DNA from: Congeria kusceri
Lineage: Eukaryota > Mollusca > Bivalvia > Myida > Dreissenidae
Assembly: GCA_027627225.1 (NCBI GenBank)
Contig: CM051033.1
Coordinates: forward strand, 10,154,558-10,218,557
Reading direction: 5' to 3'
DNA: 64,000 nt
Made by a program: the position numbers and the translations under genes. Below are positions 11,501 to 24,547 of this stretch, piece after piece. Within the stretch, counting starts at the first letter, position 1. Each line of letters starts with the position of its first letter. A model generated the notes under the pieces. It worked only from the letters and a program-made list of their open reading frames with translations, was not told where the DNA came from and ran no database searches.

Positions 11501-11761
11501 GTTATTTAAAATAAATCTTTGAAACTTCCAATTTTCTTGTATTTGGAAATCTGTAACATTTTCCAATTTCCATTTTATGAAGTTAGTTTCTTTTCCAATG
11601 GGCCCTGCCACCATTCCTTCAACAGCTGAACAAATACTGTGGTCAATGATTTAGTTAATTACAAACGGATGAGAAATTAGTGTGATTAATCAGTCAGTCA
11701 ATCAATCAACCAGTCTGTCAATACACACATTTTAATGTGCACACACAAACAATAGCAGGCT

Positions 11762-12019
11762 GGGCCTGTATTCACCAATCCATTCTTAGACTTAAGAATA
11801 CAGAATAGACTTGCACTCAATAAAAATACTTCTGCGTTCACATGTATGCTGAGTATCAATGTCACTTATTTCATTGATAAATCATTCCTAATAAAGAATG
11901 CTAAAAGTTGCATATTTTTTGTATGATGGACTGACAGCAAGCATAGTTTAGAATAGTTTTAAAAATAGTCTTTAATTCTTATATCTTAAGTCTAAGAATA
12001 GATTGGTGAATACGGGCCC
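11762..12019. mobile_element. 258-bp MITE with about 40-bp TIRs
   Basis: The left end GGGCCTGTATTCACCAATCC continues as ATTCTTAGACTTAAGAATA. The right end is its complement, TATCTTAAGTCTAAGAATAG then ATTGGTGAATACGGGCCC. The interior is AT-rich and non-coding. Confidence 0.85.
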
Positions 12020-12439
12020 TAGTTTGGTTAATGGCACTAAAGCTCCAATTCACAATTGCAGGTCAAATTTACAGTTTACAGTTTATTAACAAGGGTCACA
12101 CATTTTAGATCTCTCTTAATTTTGATAAATGTGGAATTCTAGAGCTAGATTTGCTGCAAACATCTGTGTAACTGTTTTGTCTAGTTTTTCATTGAATTAT
12201 TTACCTGATTGTATGGTTGTCTTTATTGTGTGCTAGAATATTTTGATTACATAATAAAAATGATTTATATTTTTAAAATAAATCTTGTTCTAAAAAAGAG
12301 AAAAAAAAGGTATCTTTTTTAAACTGTGTTTTATACTATTGTTTAAGGAATTGATGTTCATTGATACAAACAATTAATGAATTAATATGTTATGTTGATT
12401 GTTAATTAGACAAATAGACATAGCGCTGGAATTAATCTA

Positions 12440-13997
12440 CAAGATATATGTTTGATTTTATTGCTTTTTGCAGATGCCATGGTTGTAATTGGTGAAACGC
12501 CTGAAGATTTACAAATGTCTCTAAATTGTCTTTATGACTATTGTAATACATGGGGCTTACAAGTCTATATAGCAAAAACCAAAATTTTTGTTTTCCGTAA
12601 ACAAGGAGGTACAAAACGTAATGAGAAGTGGATGTATGGAAATGAATACCTAGACATGGTTAACGATTTTATCTACCTAGGTGTAACACTGAATTATACT
12701 GGAAATTTTTATCTTAATACTAATACTTTACGTGGTAAAGGTCTAAAGGCACTAAACACATTGCTGTCAAATTTGAAAACATATGATTGTAAACCAAAGG
12801 TAGCCTTACAGTTATTTGATGCTTTTGTTTCGCCAGTTATTACATACTCATGCGAAATATGGAGTTTCTCTAAGTCTAGCGAGTTAGAAAAATTACACCT
12901 AAAATTCTGCAAGGCTATTCTTGGTGTCAGAAAATCAACTTCAAATGTTGCCGTATACTTGGCGAACTTGGTAGATACCCGTTACATGTTAGCAGCTATG
13001 TACGCATTATCAAATATTGGTTTAAACTTACTAAAAGTGACAATATAATACTGCGATCAATCATGGAAGATGGTCTGACGGATTTAAATAATAACAAGAT
13101 AAATTGGTTTGGAAAGGTTAAGGACCTACTCTCTAGATATGGATTTAATTATGTATGGGCTAATAACTCACAAATCAATGGAAGTAATTTTTTGTCTTTG
13201 TTTAAGCAACGAGTTATTGATGAATACTTACAAGAGTGGCAACGAGACGTAACTGATAATAGAGTTTTGATTGTGTATAAAGCAATAAAAACAACATTTT
13301 CATTTGAATCATATTTAGAAACAATCGTATCAAGAAATTTGAGAACAGCGATTATAAAACTACGTCTTTGTGCACATAATCTGAGAATACAAACTGGTAG
13401 ATACGATCAGGTAGATAGAAACATGCGACTTTGTCAATTATGCCAAAATAAGGAAGTGGAAGATGAATTCCACTTCTTGTTGAAATGTACTACATTCGTT
13501 CAAATAATAGAAAAATATATTAAAAATTATTATAGAATCAGGCCTAGTATGTTCAAACTCGCGCAATTGCTAAATACACAGAATAAAAGTGAAATGTTTA
13601 GGTTAAGCAAGTACATATCAGAGGCATTAAGTATTCGCCAAAATATTATGATGAACAATTAATAACAGATGTTTGCATATATGCGCATATTGATGTATAT
13701 CTGTAAACATATTCTATACCACTACTGCTTAATTAATTTGATATTCATGTGGCTATAGTTATATAATTGTTATTTACTTCAATGGACACACGAAAACAGT
13801 TCCATTTTAAATAGAATGTACTATTCTTATGAGTGAAAATGCAAGTTTCATTTATATTTAGACAAGTTCATCCAGTTTTAGAAATATTAAAATAAATTAT
13901 CACTTACTATAATGTATTATGTACAATGTATTATTGTTAAACACTAGCAACTGTAAAGTTTATGTGTAATAAAATTTCTGTTCTGTTCTGTTCTGTT
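12440..13997 (+). pseudogene. 5'-truncated LINE (jockey/CR1-like) with frameshift
   Basis: It starts inside the reverse-transcriptase palm: LLFADAMVVIGETPEDL corresponds to the catalytic FADD box, but the second aspartate is alanine. It continues through TWGLQVYIAKTKIFVF and FIYLGVTLN. The frame shifts near 13015-13030, after which SIMEDGLTDL and FKQRVIDEYLQEWQ continue to a C-terminal zinc-knuckle-like CQLCQNKEVEDEFHFLLKC. The 3' end is a simple (TTCTG)n tail after AATAAAAT, as expected for target-primed insertion. Truncation, the changed catalytic residue and the frameshift make it inactive. Confidence 0.85.
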
Positions 13998-14474
13998 AAT
14001 TGGAATACAAAAATGTACCAAGTTTTGAAGTAATTTATGCACAATTTTTATTCAAACTATTTATTGAGATTATGGTTGGTCAAATCAATGAACAGAAATA
14101 AATTTATTGATACATTACATTAATTTGATAGACAAAGTTAGATCAAAATGTGAATATTTTAATCGTATGAACGATTTCAGTAGTTTTTTTCAGCGCATAA
14201 ATTCCCGCATAAGTGGAGGTGATTTAACACTTCAGAAATGACAAGTGACTTGACAGATAAGAACTATTATGTACACTGTTGCTATCAACTGCTGTTACTT
14301 AAACCTATATTCCATGTTTTGTTGTAATAAAAGTTGTGTGTATTGTGGCTACATGTTGTGTGAAGTTTATTGAAGCAATTGATATAAAAGTAGGCGAAAA
14401 CCATATGAATACTGGACGAGCATATGAATGCTGAAATATTTTTATGTTATAATTACTATGGTGTACAGTGATTA

Positions 14475-14890
14475 TGATTCCCATCGAAGATGGTGGGATA
14501 TATTGGTTTGCTAATGTTGGTCGATCGGTCTGTCTGTCGGTTGGTAGACCATTTTTGAACTTCATGAACATCTTTGTGGGCATAATATCTTGGTCAAGGT
14601 CGATAATCAACAAAATCGCCCAAGGAACTGTATAGTTGTGGCTCTTATTATTTTTAATTGGCCATTTTAGCTGAATCTGCTTTCTACATCCAACAGTTTT
14701 TATCAGATCTTAACCAAACTTGATAGAAATGTTTGAGTTCATAATAGCTTAGGCAAGTTTGATGCTTGACCAAAATAGCTGAGTAACTTGCCCTTAATTG
14801 ATCTAAAATTGGCTTTTTAAGCAGTTTCCACTCCATGTGTCCCAACATTTTTTTTATCTGATCATCTCCTAACTTGATACTTAAAAGATT
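14475..14890 (+). repeat. Dispersed repeat of the 'GATGG-TGGGATATATTGG' family, copy 1
   Basis: It opens TCCCATCGAAGATGGTGGGA, continues with TCGGTCTGTCTGTCGG, then has loose units with TTCATGAACATCTTTGTGGGC and CATAATATCTTGG. Related copies lie at 18.0-18.7 kb in the same orientation and at 42.15-42.41 and 43.98-44.54 kb inverted. Confidence 0.6.
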
Positions 14891-15532
14891 GTTTTTAACT
14901 TAGAGGTGGAATAACTGTTTTACAAACAGCGCTTGTTTCAAAGTGCCTTTGATCAAATAATGATATGTATTCATAATGCTTTGTTGAACCTTTATATTGT
15001 AAAATATATTGATTGTCATATTACCCAGATTTTTACAGAAAAAAAATGCGCACATATCAACTATATATGTTTTCTTGAAAACAAGCATGTTTGACATTTT
15101 GTTTTCCCAGTGTAATAACCATATAAATTTTGTTTAAAATATTAAAAATTCAGGGTTTTGTATTAAATTGTTTTTTTTGTAGTCTAAACAGTTTTTTTTC
15201 TGCATATCAAAGCAATTTCTGCAAATAATGTATTAATTAGTTCACCATGTAATTATGTTTACAGTCTGCCATTACAACCAATTATATGAGGTCACTTGAA
15301 ACTGTCATGTGTGGTGAAGTCCCTGTTTACAAATTTTTCGGCATAGTTGTGTTCCTTTATATATTACTTCATTTTATGGTATATTGCAAAACATTTTTTA
15401 TTTCAAAAGATTTTTTTTTTCATTAAAAAGCATGATTTTTAACTGGATTAATTAGCCTGCTTACAAAGGGCCAGTAATTTATGTAAGGGCTTTGCATTAA
15501 GTTATCTTTTTCTTACTTTAAAATTTGGTAAA

Positions 15533-16726
15533 GCTACAGTCACGCCAATGTCCCGGACAATGGCGGACTATCTCAGACTGGATTCCGGTTCTGATCTGTG
15601 TTGGTTCCGTGGTTGACCGTATTGAGTCCTTGATGATCTGGTGTGGCGCTGTTTTGTCCAGGCACTGCGTAAAACTACCATGGTTGGGGAAGGTTGATCA
15701 AACCATGTTGGTGCGTGTAGCAGCTCTGTTGGTGACTTGCAGGTTTGCAATGTTACCCTGCTATGTCCAACAAGTTGTGAACACGAACAGCCCGAATCAC
15801 TCCGGACACAAGACCGTGCCATAACGGACCTTCAAGGACACGGCATGTTTCATGCCGGAGCAACTAGGTTTGATTACAGATGCTCACGGTCCTCCATGGA
15901 ACCAACACGGATGAGCACAGATTGTCCTGTAACATCACGGATAAAGACAGTGACGATACGCATTAATACGGATACGGTACAGATTGCCTATGATAGGGAT
16001 GTCACCATCACCATCTGGGGGGTGGGGGTCTGCTGCAGACATGACTACGTTCTTTTCACCCCCAACATCTGAATTATAAGGTGATGGCGATTTTGGGGAG
16101 TCTTCTGGCACAGGCACCTCCCTATCGATCATTTTCTTGAGAGTAGGCATCTCGTCTATTGGAGGTGTTCACAGCATGGTGTCAGCAGCAGACTTGATGT
16201 CAACGATCATCTCGTCAATTGGTTTCCTTCCTTCAGGTAGGTGTTTACAGATGTGTTCATAGAGTGGTGGCATAAGCAGCAATGATGACGATATAAAAAT
16301 GCAGCTATATTTATAACCAACGCCAGGCTGGTCCGGTCCAGGTTGGTCCGCTTGGGTTCCGTAGCTCCACCATGTTGGTTCTTATTGATCCTGGGTGCTC
16401 CGTGTCAGTCCTGGACATTCTATGATGGTCCGTGATGGCACCGTATTAACACGGTAGTGGGTCCGGGGTCATCCTGGGCCAACCGGGACGGTCCTGGGCA
16501 TTACCCGGATGATCCTTTGTGGGTCCTTGGTGGCACCGTGTTTATTCCTATCGGTAATGTTACCGTGTTGTGTCCTGCATGGTCCTGGGCACTCCGGGTG
16601 AATCGATCATTGAGGGGAGTGTAATTTCATCCAGGATCAACCCGGATCAAGTCCCTTCTTGGTCCGGGATGATCCTGGGTAATGCTGGATGGTCAGTGTA
16701 CTGTCCGGCATTGGTGTGACTGTTGC
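15533..16726. mobile_element. 1.2-kb GC-rich TIR element with a coding-like interior
   Basis: The left end GCTACAGTCACGCCAATG then TCCCGGACA is inverted at the right end as TGTCCGG-CATTGGTGTGAC then TGTTGC. The two arms are rich in short related motifs (ACGGAC, CATCCTGGG, GGTCCGGG). The middle (about 15990-16265) reads on the minus strand as two open stretches: MPPLYEHICKHLPEGRKPID, ending at a stop, and MPTLKKMIDREVPVPEDS with KSPSPYNSDVGGE. They look like gene fragments and may be captured host sequence. No transposase is visible. Confidence 0.6.
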
Positions 16727-17990
16727 TTAATTTAAACCATCATAAAGGGCCAATATTTTCATATACATGTATGCAATACATATACAGGTACATGTATGTA
16801 AGGGCTTTACTGTTTGGCTATTCTTTTAATACTGTCAAGTACATTTTGGATTAATAAAACCTTTACAAAGGGCTAACATTTGAATGTATGGTATTACATG
16901 GATTGATGGATGGATGCATGCACGGATAGATGGATGCATGCATTTTGAGTCGTCATTTTAATTAATTATTTTTATTAAGTAGGACGCATAACCTAAAGGG
17001 GCCCATGCACTCAATTTTTTGGTGAATTTTATGGATACATTAACATTTACATCCATTTTGAGCCACTAACTGTTTAATTATTTTACTTTCAGTATTTTGT
17101 TACATGTGTTGGTCTTGCAAGGATGGATTTTAATGTTTCTGTGCTTGGCAATGAAGATATTAACAAGAAAATAGAAATACTGGGTGGATAATTGACAGTT
17201 GATATAAGGAAATGCTAAAAGTCCCTTCCCTATGTTTAAAAATTGTATGTAAAATCCAAGTACCTTTAAAAACGTTCTCGTGAAGCAGCGATATTTTAAA
17301 ACAACGACTGCCGACTGATAACACATTAAATGCAAAGAAAAGTACTTCAATGCATCAGTTTATAGCCAAAGTCAATGGTTTTTTTTTATCCCAAAAATTA
17401 AAATTTGCACCATATTATAGATATATAATGACCCTTGGCCATATTATTGACAAACTCTCAGTAAATATCAGCGGTTTCTGATTGTGTTCAATACATTACA
17501 TCAATCTTCAACACTAACCACCTACATTAGTAAAATCGTCAATTTCATGCATTGACAATATTATTTAGTGTAATATTGAAAGTGTATGGGCTCCTTAACT
17601 TGTTGACATCTTTTTCTCTATACACGCAGTCATCGTGTTGTGAATATTGTGTGGTTTGGGCATAGTGCGCATGTTTGGGCATAGTGCGCATGTTTGCTAA
17701 GTTGTAGCATTTTAGGTAGGTTAATAAAAACATTAAATTTAGTTTAATTTTTGCTTTTTTTGTGAGCGGTTTTTGCTAATCGCATTTAATATAGCTGGTG
17801 GTGTCATCTTGGTGATAAAGAACATTTAAACTAAAGTTCTCACTTCTCTCAGCAGAGCATGTAACTAGGTTCCACGCCCAACACATGTACGTATAATGAA
17901 CAGCAAAAACAACCCCACTAAAATGCTTTTACGGTAAGGTTATTGACATGTATTTTTCACAAAATCGAATAAGGTGACCCCCATTTTAGC
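16727..17990. other. No gene seen
   Basis: The stretch is AT-rich. At 16740-16880 it holds two loose copies of AAAGGGC...ATGTAAGGGCTTT, also present just left of the TIR element at 15467-15495. There is a short GGATGGATGCATGCA run near 16905-16940 and a two-copy GGGCATAGTGCGCATGTTTG near 17656. Nothing coding is convincing. Confidence 0.5.
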
Positions 17991-18002
17991 CCACCACGTT
18001 TC

Positions 18003-18690
18003 ATTCAATCTTGACCACACTTGCACAGTTTGGGTTATATTGATTTGCTAATATCGGTCGGTCTGTCGGTCGGCAGACCAATTTCTTTTCTGCTCTCAAA
18101 GTCAGCTTCAGGAATTGTGGAGTTATGACCCTTGAATCATCTAAAATTGGGCATCAGTTTTAGCCGTTTCCGCTATCGAAGTACAACAGTTTTTATCCGA
18201 TCATCACCAAAATTCAGCCCATGGAATTGTAGAGTTATGGCCCGTGAATAGTTTAAAATTGGACTTTTTAGATATTTCCGCTCTCTAAGTCCAACAGTTT
18301 CCATCCGATCTTTACACAACTTGATGACAATTTTTGTGGGCATAATACCTCGGTTAAGTTCGATGATCAATCCAATCGGCCCAGGTACTGTGGAGTTATA
18401 GTCCTTTAACTTTCTAAAACTAGCCTTTTTGCCGTTTTCGCTCTGTGAGTCCAACAGTTTTCATCTTATCGTTACCAAAATTAATGAAAATGTTTGAGGG
18501 CATAATATCTCGGCTAAGTTTGATTATCAACCTTTCGCCTAGGAACTGGAGAGTTATCGCCCTTAATTTATCTAACATGTTAAGTTTTAGCAGTTTCTGG
18601 CCAACTTTTTTCATTCAATCCTCAACAAATATATATTTTAAAGATTGTTTTTAACCTGAATGGGTGGGGGTCATAGATGTTTGACATGTT
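18003..18690 (+). repeat. Dispersed repeat family copy 2, about five units
   Basis: It contains TTGATTTGCTAATATCGGTC then GGTCTGTCGGTCGGCAGACC, followed by units of about 120 bp with GGAATTGTGGAGTTATGACC and AGTCCAACAGTTTTCATC. It is the same family as 14475-14890. Confidence 0.65.
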
Positions 18691-19216
18691 TCTTTACAAA
18701 ATATGTCGTACGAATAATTCCAAACATAAATAAAATGTAATTTTATTACTCCACTTACAAAACAATACAAAATGTATACACGTTATGGCTGGCTGATTTG
18801 GTTTAATGCTAACAGCACTTAAACCCCTATGATGCGACACTACCGTTGCTCCTTTGGAACAATTCTTACTGAAATAAAAGGCATATATATAGATACTGAA
18901 CCCAGTTATCCGTCGATCGTTTATTACAAATATACGTAAAAAACAAATTATAAAATGATCCATACATGATGACTGCGTTTTTTACAAAAGACATGCCTTT
19001 CTTGATAAGTATTCAAATATTCGGTACTTCACACGTGTAAAATCTTTCTGAGAACTTCCATAAAGTTTAAAATAAAAATATTGAGTGTAACACCAGAATA
19101 AATATAACATCTGTAGAAAAGATCGTCCTGCTCCCCATTATACGACGTTCAGCTTCCAACAGAAGATTTAACACATACTTGGAACGTATCTTATATATAA
19201 TATATAATGTACGTGC

Positions 19217-19670
19217 ATGTGCAAAGACAACTCAGCTGTCACTGGAATATCATGTAGTGCCACATGATACGGCGATTGGGCATTCTGAAGACACACCACA
19301 GAGGCGGGAAGTAACTTACCTTCTTATGTGCGTACAAAGCTGTCACTGGAACATGATGATGTACCATAGGAACCGGTGACAGGGCATTCTGAAGGCGCAT
19401 CACAGAGGCAGGGAGTAACTTACCTTGTCATGTGCGGACAGAACACATCATGTTGTACCACAGGAGGCGGTGACACGGCATTCTGAAGGCGCACCGCAGA
19501 GGCAGGAAGTAACTTACCTTCTTGTGCGTACAAAGCTGTCATTGGAACATCATGTTGTACCATAGGAGCCGGTGACAGGGCATTCTGAAGGCGCACCACA
19601 GAGGCAGGAAGTTGTCTCCAAACATGTCTCCGCCACCGAACATGTCCAGCATCATCTCTCCTATGGAACA
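19217..19670 (-). repeat. Tandem exon/intron-like array, four units
   Basis: Read on the minus strand, each unit holds a coding-like part (LQNALSPAPMVQHDVPMTA and relatives), then a consensus donor AAG|GTAAGTTAC, then about 35 bp ending in GCGCCTTCAG, a consensus-like acceptor, then the next copy of AATGCCCTGTCACCG. Units are about 95-120 bp. The first unit is preceded by TTCCATAG and a GGTGGCGGAGACATG-containing stretch. Three donors keep GTAAGT. This could be a tandemly duplicated exon of an unrecognised minus-strand gene, or a decayed array. Confidence 0.5.
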
Positions 19671-19699
19671 GACATTTCCACAAATGTCAATACTATGCC

Positions 19700-21105
19700 T
19701 AAAAATATGCAATGTTATCCAATTATAGCAACATGTTTAACAGTTAACCCAGTTTACACAAAATAGCAACTAATCCGTTAACAACATCAGTTGAGGAGTT
19801 TAAACTATTTGTGGTAGATCTAAAACCTGGTAAGGTCTATATCAAAATCATACACGACAAAAGATTGACCTGAATAGCGAGCGACCTGCCCTTTCGATTC
19901 TCCACAAAAAAAAACAACAACAAACAATCTAATTCGATCCTCCACAAATACCAATGAAAATAAATACACGTACATTACATTGATAATTATTTGATCTTTG
20001 CGTTGGCGAATAAGTGTTTCAATTGCAAATTATTAATTTAAATGTTCGATATTCGTTAAATGAATCATTTAAATGCTTTCAGATAAGGTTTTTCATGATC
20101 GTTGCATTTAAAAAAAAAATAATTGTAGCGAAGATTTTTTGTTGTTGCAATTTATTGTTCGATAAAAAAAAGTGCCACAAAACCGTTGCCTTTGCCAAAC
20201 CGATCTGTACCTCCTATTTAACTGCAAGCAATAACACTCGCAACGCGGCGCATTTAAGTCTTATAAATTAAATAGTTTGAAAAGAAACAAAGACAAAAAT
20301 GTCACATTGTACAAGTCTCATTTATAAAATGAATATACACGTATGAGGCATCAACAAATATAAACAACGTAAATCTCCAGCTGCGACAACAGGAGAGAAC
20401 TCTTATTATTAGCACGAAGTCCTATTTATGGCAAGTGACCAATTGCCAAAACAACACGGCACAACACAAAAACACGTATAAAACACAAATGAATAAAACT
20501 GGGGTCACCGCCTTGGAACGGTCAATACAAAGCATTGCGGGTTTAAACCGGTTTCAAGGTACCCGAACCTCACACGTGGCCAAGTTATATTCATAATACA
20601 TTTAAGTGTAAATAAAGATTAACCTCACAGCATCGCAACTGAAATTAAACAGCAACAACCGAGAATACTTGTTCAATTTAATTACCATTTAATTACTCAA
20701 TGGCTATATATAAACCAGAGCAGCGGAATTGCAACTTTGTGAGGCACGAATTAAATGAAAGAAAAAACGAGTAGATTCTATCAACTTCATCTCTTACATC
20801 TCTTTTTTTCTAATATTAAAAAACATAGCATCATATAGTTCAGTTTTCAGATCATCGGCGTGCAATTTCAGGAAAAAGCAGTAATGTTGGGTGTCGTCTT
20901 AAACTTATTTTTCTCGGACAACAACGCAGAACCGAACATATCTGTATTTATCATTCATCGCGAAATATACTAGATTAGTTATTTAAAGCAGGATTTGCCT
21001 AATGTCGTTAGAATAACAATATATTAAACCCCCCGTCTCTATTCACTATCCCTGTTAGTAATTACAATTACTAGTAGATGATCACCTTACACATAACGAG
21101 ATTTC
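19700..21105. other. No gene seen
   Basis: This is AT-rich sequence with long A runs (for example near 19905 and 20110) and only short open frames. No repeat family or coding region could be supported. Confidence 0.4.
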
Positions 21106-21114
21106 TTACCTGAA

Positions 21115-21345
21115 ACGGAATTTGATATAATCACAAATATATATAAAATCACTACACTCTGCAACATCGATTTCATTTTTATAGAAGACCTTTAACAACT
21201 CGATTCCAAACCTAGCGATCGATCGACTGACATGCAAAACAAAACAACTTGTAATAACACACAAACACTTGAAACGACACTTATTGTTTTGACGCTGCTT
21301 TAATAGGATTTTGGTGGGCGCTGATAATGTTTTAATGTCAACCAC
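21115..21345 (-). other. Possible exon ending at a strong donor
   Basis: A minus-strand open frame beginning MVDIKTLSAPTKILLKQ runs into TTTCAG|GTAAGAAAT, a near-perfect donor at about 21110-21115. It could be the first exon of the gene that also owns the array at 19.2-19.6 kb. Codon content is not convincing, and it may be 5' UTR or chance. Confidence 0.2.
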
Positions 21346-21528
21346 TAATTAGCGACGCATGTGCTCCCATTGATTGGGGGTCAGCCCTTGACCATGGGCA
21401 AAAACATCTGGATTTGACATATCAGACCATGTTAGCATGTCATAAATTGCTACAGACGCGAGCTAACGTTTGTTTGGTAATCGAAAGATATATTAATAGT
21501 GTCGGTTATCGTTGACAACCATTTGTGA

Positions 21529-21962
21529 TCATGTAGTACATACGTATAGTTCCATCCGTACATAGCAACGATATGTCCGTAGTTGTTGTTTCAATGGCAT
21601 GTACTCTGAAATTGTCGGTATTTTATTTGCAATACCCATATAGCACACGCATAACTTGTTAGTACATACGTATAATTTCATGCGAAGATAACAACGGTAT
21701 GCCCGTCCATAATTCATTCATTTTGGACCTTTAACATTTCGTAATATCATTACGATATGGTCTATGAAATTAGTTTATGCCGATAAATTTAACGAGATGT
21801 TAAATTATGATGGTATATTTTTTATGGATTGCTCTTTTTGATTCGTAAGAAGTATTATATCCTCTTCATCCTCATCATATTCGTATCGATGTTTTTATTT
21901 GACTTTGTGCTCACACCACTTATTTGCTTCGAAAGTATAGTTATACAAGTGTTGCTCTATGC
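21529..21962. repeat. About 430-bp block repeated three times in the window (copy 1)
   Basis: It starts near GTACATACGTATAGTTCCAT and ends near AGTTATACAAGTGTTGCTCT. It is almost identical to 22645-23071 and 30208-30640. The latter two are the left ends of the large duplication, so this is an extra partial copy outside it. Confidence 0.85.
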
Positions 21963-22309
21963 GAAATATATCACAAAACTATATAAATGTGATTTGGATA
22001 TATTGACGCATATTGTCATGGCTCACTCCACCATTCACCAAATTAGCCAATTGCTAAAATGTAAACGTTTGGCTAAATACAATTTCAAACTGGCTACTTT
22101 TTTCTTGTAAATTTGACTTTAGTAACTTTTTAACCAGATGGGCCTCGATTGTATTATGATTGTACATGTATCATGTTTTAGCATGTAGCAAGGTACGAGT
22201 TGATTTGCTGATATTGAAAATGGATTACATGTATTGTCAGAGCGGATACATTTCATTTGCAAAGAATGACCTCAATACCAGCCAATAAAAGAAACAATTC
22301 AAAGAAAAC

Positions 22310-22800
22310 GAAACGTCGGTGTTTCAATGGCATGTACTCGGAGATTGTCGATATTTTATTCGAAATACCCATATAGCACACGCATAACTTGTAAGTACAT
22401 ACGTATAATTCCATGCGTACATAGACACGGTATGTCCGCCGTTGGTGTTTCAATGGCATGTACTCTGAATTGTCGATATTTTATTTGCACTACCCATATT
22501 CCTAACGCATAACTTGCATGTACATAGTTACATATAATTCCATGCGTACAAGCACCGATATGTCCGTCGTTGGTGTTTCAATGGAAAGTACTCTGAATAG
22601 TCGATATTTTATTTGCAATACCCAAATAGCACACCCATAACTTGCAAGTACATACGTATAGTTCCATCCGTACATAGCAACGATATGTCCGTAGTTGTTG
22701 TTTCAATGGCATGTACTCTGAAATTGTCGGTATTTTATTTGCAATACCCATATAGCACACGCATAACTTGTTAGTACATACGTATAATTTCATGCGAAGA
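22310..22800. repeat. About 117-125-bp tandem units, four copies
   Basis: Units carry GTGTTTCAATGGCATGTACT, TTGTCGATATTTTATTTGCA and CATACGTATAATTCCATGCG. The fourth unit leads into the 430-bp block. Non-coding. Confidence 0.75.
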
Positions 22801-23413
22801 TAACAACGGTATGCCCGTCCATAATTCATTCATTTTGGACCTTTAACATTTCGTAATATCATTACGATATGGTCTATGAAATTAGTTTATGCCGATAAAT
22901 TTAACGAGATGTTAAATTATGATGGTATATTTTTTATGGATTGCTCTTTTTGATTCGTAAGAAGTATTATATCCTCTTCATCCTCATCATATTCGTATCG
23001 ATGTTTTTATTTGACTTTGTGCTCACACCACTTATTTGCTTCGAAAGTATAGTTATACAAGTGTTGCTCTTTTCACGTTGACATGCTGAGCTGTCATCAA
23101 TATGATGTGTTGTTGGCGATGTACAGTTAAGAAGTCGCCGCATAAATCGTCCGTCTGTATGTCTGTCTAAGGAATCTGAACCATGAACTCGGATGTAAAC
23201 CGTACAAAGGTGAAACCCACAGATTTAAAGCAATACCGATAGCTTGTGTATCGTTTTTAGGTCCGTTCACCTGACAAAACTTTTGTTGTTGAGAAACCAT
23301 TACGAGTACATAATGCAATCGAACTTTTGATCTAGACAAATGGTGTCATTGTGGGAAAGGTCGATGTACATGTATTCCTACTCGCATCGCCAAGGTTTCA
23401 TTCATTCATTCAC

Positions 23414-23595
23414 AAGGTCGCAATGGTGTAGTATATATGGTGTCCGCCTTGAGACCGGGAGGTCCCGGGTTCGATCGACCATTCAGGGAGCGTTCTCAAG
23501 ATCTTTCCAAAGACAAGTACTGGTTCTTCCCAGGAAACGGACTCGAGAGTGTCTTTATAAGCCTAAGGCTTTCGATGCAATCGAGCTAAAGGTTT
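23414..23595 (+). mobile_element. tRNA-derived SINE, copy A
   Basis: The head has a box A-like TGGTGTAGTATATATGG and a box B GGTTCGATCGACC in tRNA spacing. The body contains GTACTGGTTCTTCCCAGGAA and ACGGACTCGAGAGTGTC, a conserved-looking central part, and ends near GATGCAATCGAGCTAA. A matching copy is at 30977-31155. Confidence 0.7.
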
Positions 23596-24547
23596 TATTG
23601 TAAATATTCAGGATGTAATACGTGTGTCGTTTAGAGAGAAAAAAGAACAAAATGCAATAAAACAACAATTGTTTTTCATCATTAACTCATCATGACAACA
23701 AACAATACAGTGAAATCAAAATCATGTAACTCAATCATATTACAATAAAAAGACCACACATATCATAAGCACAAGTAATCATCAATCAACAATTTCACAA
23801 AACGGTTTGCTTCAGCAAATTAAAAAACAACTGTTTTCCATTTTTTGCACTTCGTTTCCATTGCATTCAATTTGAACATTAACGTATTTCGACCAGGAAA
23901 TGAAGTGCAAAGACATGGCTACAAAATCTTCTTGCAAATGCTTACGAATCACATAAAAGGCTGGCATACCGTAGTTCAAAACCATAGCAGAGGAGAACAT
24001 AACATGTACTTAGTGAATCTTAATGAAAAACTTGTAACATGTACATGTATATCTCACATCGATTTTTAAAAAAACAGTTAAGTCTTTGAGTGCATTTTAC
24101 TTGCACTAAGACAAGAAACGTAAATAATAGCCAAATGAGCTATCATCAATGTTGCCATAGTTACATGTTTTGTTGTTGTTACGTCACCATGTTTACAAAT
24201 GCTTTTCAATACATCTTATTCCCACAGAGATGTTACAGCAACCAAGAGCGAGATCATAAAGTGAACTCTGGCTACCTTGAAGTGCGGCAAAAAAAACAGC
24301 TGGTTCTCAAAATGGCCTGTTTTGAAACAAACGCTGGATGTTTTTCTATGGTTCGTACATCTTTTTTTCCGCTTTTCAACCCAATAATATGCTAATGTTG
24401 TGGCCCAAAATTCCATGTAATTACTTGTTTCATTTCAAGACTAGAGCGTTTTATCAAAAAAAGTTATTGAAGGTACAGTGTGTGGTGTGTGCAGGTGTGT
24501 TGCCCACTTGTAGATCTCGCAACATTTTTTCGCATTTTAATAGTTTG

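Noticed and set aside
12452..13662. Active reverse transcriptase gene
   Set aside because: It is truncated at the 5' end, frameshifted near 13020, and lacks the second catalytic aspartate.
21829..22110. 93-codon hydrophobic open frame
   Set aside because: It lies in the 430-bp block that is repeated three times; only this copy keeps the frame beyond the block and there is no splice or start support.
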